A stretch of 6,718 nt of DNA from Clostridia bacterium (GTDB lineage: Bacteria > Bacillota_A > Clostridia > Oscillospirales > CAG-272). The stretch is taken from the NCBI GenBank assembly GCA_017959485.1, contig JAGDAM010000239.1, positions 1-6,718 of the forward strand, written 5' to 3'. Position 1 is the first letter of the stretch, and every line of letters starts with the position of its first letter. Shown here piece by piece: positions 5,854 through 6,718 of the stretch. Below the pieces are notes generated by a model, which saw only the letters and a list, made by a program, of their open reading frames with translations, did no database searches and was not told where the DNA came from. A program made the translations under genes and the position numbers.

Positions 5854-5896
5854 GCAATACCGCACGGCCGGCGTTTGCCGGTCCGTGCGGTATTGC
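5854..5896. terminator. Long 19-bp-stem hairpin between the SPFH and ribulokinase genes
   Basis: GCAATACCGCACGG (5854-5867) pairs perfectly with 5883-5896, and CCGGC (5868-5872) pairs with GCCGG (5877-5881). Only T5882 is bulged and the loop is GTTT. It begins 12 bases after the SPFH stop codon and ends 28 bases before the ribulokinase ATG, where it probably ends or processes the SPFH transcript. No T-run follows on the + strand; the complementary strand carries GCTTTTTGG after the stem. Its 3' arm shares 13 bases with the hairpin at 65-94. Confidence 0.6.
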
Positions 5897-5923
5897 CGTA
5901 ATCAAAAAGGCGGAAAAGAAGAG

Positions 5924-6718
5924 ATGGAAGGGAAGCGGAAGCGATATACGGTCGGCGTCGACTTCGGTACGCTGTCTGCCCGCGCGGTTCTGGCGGACGT
6001 TTCCGACGGCAGGGAAGTCCTGACGTCGGTCTTTGAATATCCTCACGGAGTGATGGACGAACGTCTCTGCGCGACCGGCGAGGAGCTTCCTCCGCTCTGG
6101 GCTCTGGAAGATCCCGCCGACTGGCTCGAGGCGCTCTCGAAGGTCCTTCGCGACATCACCTCGTCGCCCGACGTCGATCCGAACGACATCATCGGAATAG
6201 GAATAGATTTTACCGCGAGCACGGTGCTTCCGATCTTTGCCGACGGCACGCCCTTCTGCTTCGATCCGCGGTTCCGTCCCGACCGAAACGCGTGGTGCAA
6301 GCTCTGGAAGCATCACGCGGCCCAGAAGTACGCCGACCGGATAAACGAGCTCTACGCGAGCGAGGGAGGCGGCTGGATGGACGTCGTCTGCGGACGTATG
6401 TCGGGAGAGGCCTTCCTTCCGAAAGTCTGGCAGACGCTCGACGAGTCTCCCGAAGTGTACGCCTCCGCCGATCATTTTATCGAAGCGTGCGACTGGATCA
6501 CTATGCGTCTGACGGGTGAACTCGTCCGCGGCTACGTGATCGCCTCGTACAAATCCTGCTACACCGACGAATACGGCTATCCGCCCGACGGTTTTCTCGG
6601 GCGGCTCGATCCCCGCCTGTCCGGGCTTTTTAAAGAAAAATGCTCCGTATGGCTTGTCAGAGCCGGAGAAACGGCCGGATATCTGACTCCCGCCGCGGCT
6701 GCCGAATACGGTCTGCCC
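5924..6718 (+). CDS. araB: Ribulokinase (FGGY sugar kinase), 5' part, runs off the window
   Basis: AraB phosphorylates L-ribulose with ATP in the cytosol during L-arabinose breakdown. The first 265 codons are present without a stop, about half of the usual 550-570 residues. The FGGY N-terminal phosphate-binding loop is GVDFGTLSAR (11-20). Further matches to Bacillus-type AraB, as I remember it, are WALEDPADW (59-67), GIGIDFTASTVLP (91-103), LWKHHAAQ (127-134), KVWQTLDE (167-174), ACDWI (188-192) and ASYK (207-210), whose Lys aligns with a substrate-contacting lysine. The C-terminal ATP-binding domain lies beyond the window. ATG 5924 is the first start codon of the frame near the motif; a GAAGAG touches it and AAAAAGG lies 13 bases upstream, so the ribosome-binding site is unusual. 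No promoter is clear in the 81-base gap. A different FGGY substrate is possible but less likely. Confidence 0.88.
   Translation, partial: MEGKRKRYTVGVDFGTLSARAVLADVSDGREVLTSVFEYPHGVMDERLCATGEELPPLWALEDPADWLEALSKVLRDITSSPDVDPNDIIGIGIDFTASTVLPIFADGTPFCFDPRFRPDRNAWCKLWKHHAAQKYADRINELYASEGGGWMDVVCGRMSGEAFLPKVWQTLDESPEVYASADHFIEACDWITMRLTGELVRGYVIASYKSCYTDEYGYPPDGFLGRLDPRLSGLFKEKCSVWLVRAGETAGYLTPAAAAEYGLP

Noticed and set aside
5245..5901. An open frame on the + strand inside the SPFH gene
   Set aside because: It is an Arg/Gly-rich shifted reading of the zinc-ribbon region and has no ribosome-binding site or motif.
4529..6475. A 648-codon open frame on the - strand across the SPFH gene, the hairpin and the ribulokinase gene
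   Set aside because: It is antisense to two clear protein families. Its translation is low in recognisable motifs, and long open antisense frames are expected from the GC-rich codon bias.

Overview
The window reads as a stretch of a Gram-positive, probably anaerobic, Clostridia-like member of the Bacillota. This rests on a LytR-CpsA-Psr (LCP) wall-polymer ligase, a YdjI-type SPFH/zinc-ribbon protein and a ribulokinase closest to Bacillus-type AraB as I remember it. Coding regions are GC-rich and the gaps between genes are AT-rich. A lower rank cannot be read from the sequence. All five supported genes lie on the + strand.

Layout: 1-158 is a leader region with two inverted repeats and a weak promoter candidate. 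It is followed by an LCP ligase (159-1463). The LCP stop codon, a short terminator-like hairpin and the -35 box of a strong promoter are packed into about 45 bases (1461-1505). That promoter drives a two-gene unit. The first gene encodes a membrane-anchored, degenerate homologue of the phosphodiester glycosidase (NAGPA) family (1545-2438). Thirteen bases later comes a 653-residue single-pass membrane protein with three tandem extracellular repeats of about 90 residues (2452-4413). After a palindrome, an AT-rich promoter-like island and a structured GC-rich leader comes a YdjI-like SPFH protein with three C-terminal zinc ribbons (4511-5842). A 19-bp-stem hairpin (5854-5896) separates it from the first 265 codons of a ribulokinase gene (5924-6718), which runs off the window.

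The first four genes suggest a cell-envelope neighbourhood. The LCP enzyme attaches glycopolymers to peptidoglycan outside the membrane. The NAGPA-like and repeat proteins are both anchored with most of their mass outside. The SPFH protein probably acts at the inner face of the membrane, as YdjI does in the Bacillus subtilis PspA-linked stress system. AraB belongs to arabinose catabolism and looks like the start of a separate unit. The most unusual elements are the NAGPA homologue that appears to have lost its catalytic motifs and the unrecognised three-repeat surface protein transcribed with it. That they work together is inference from gene order.
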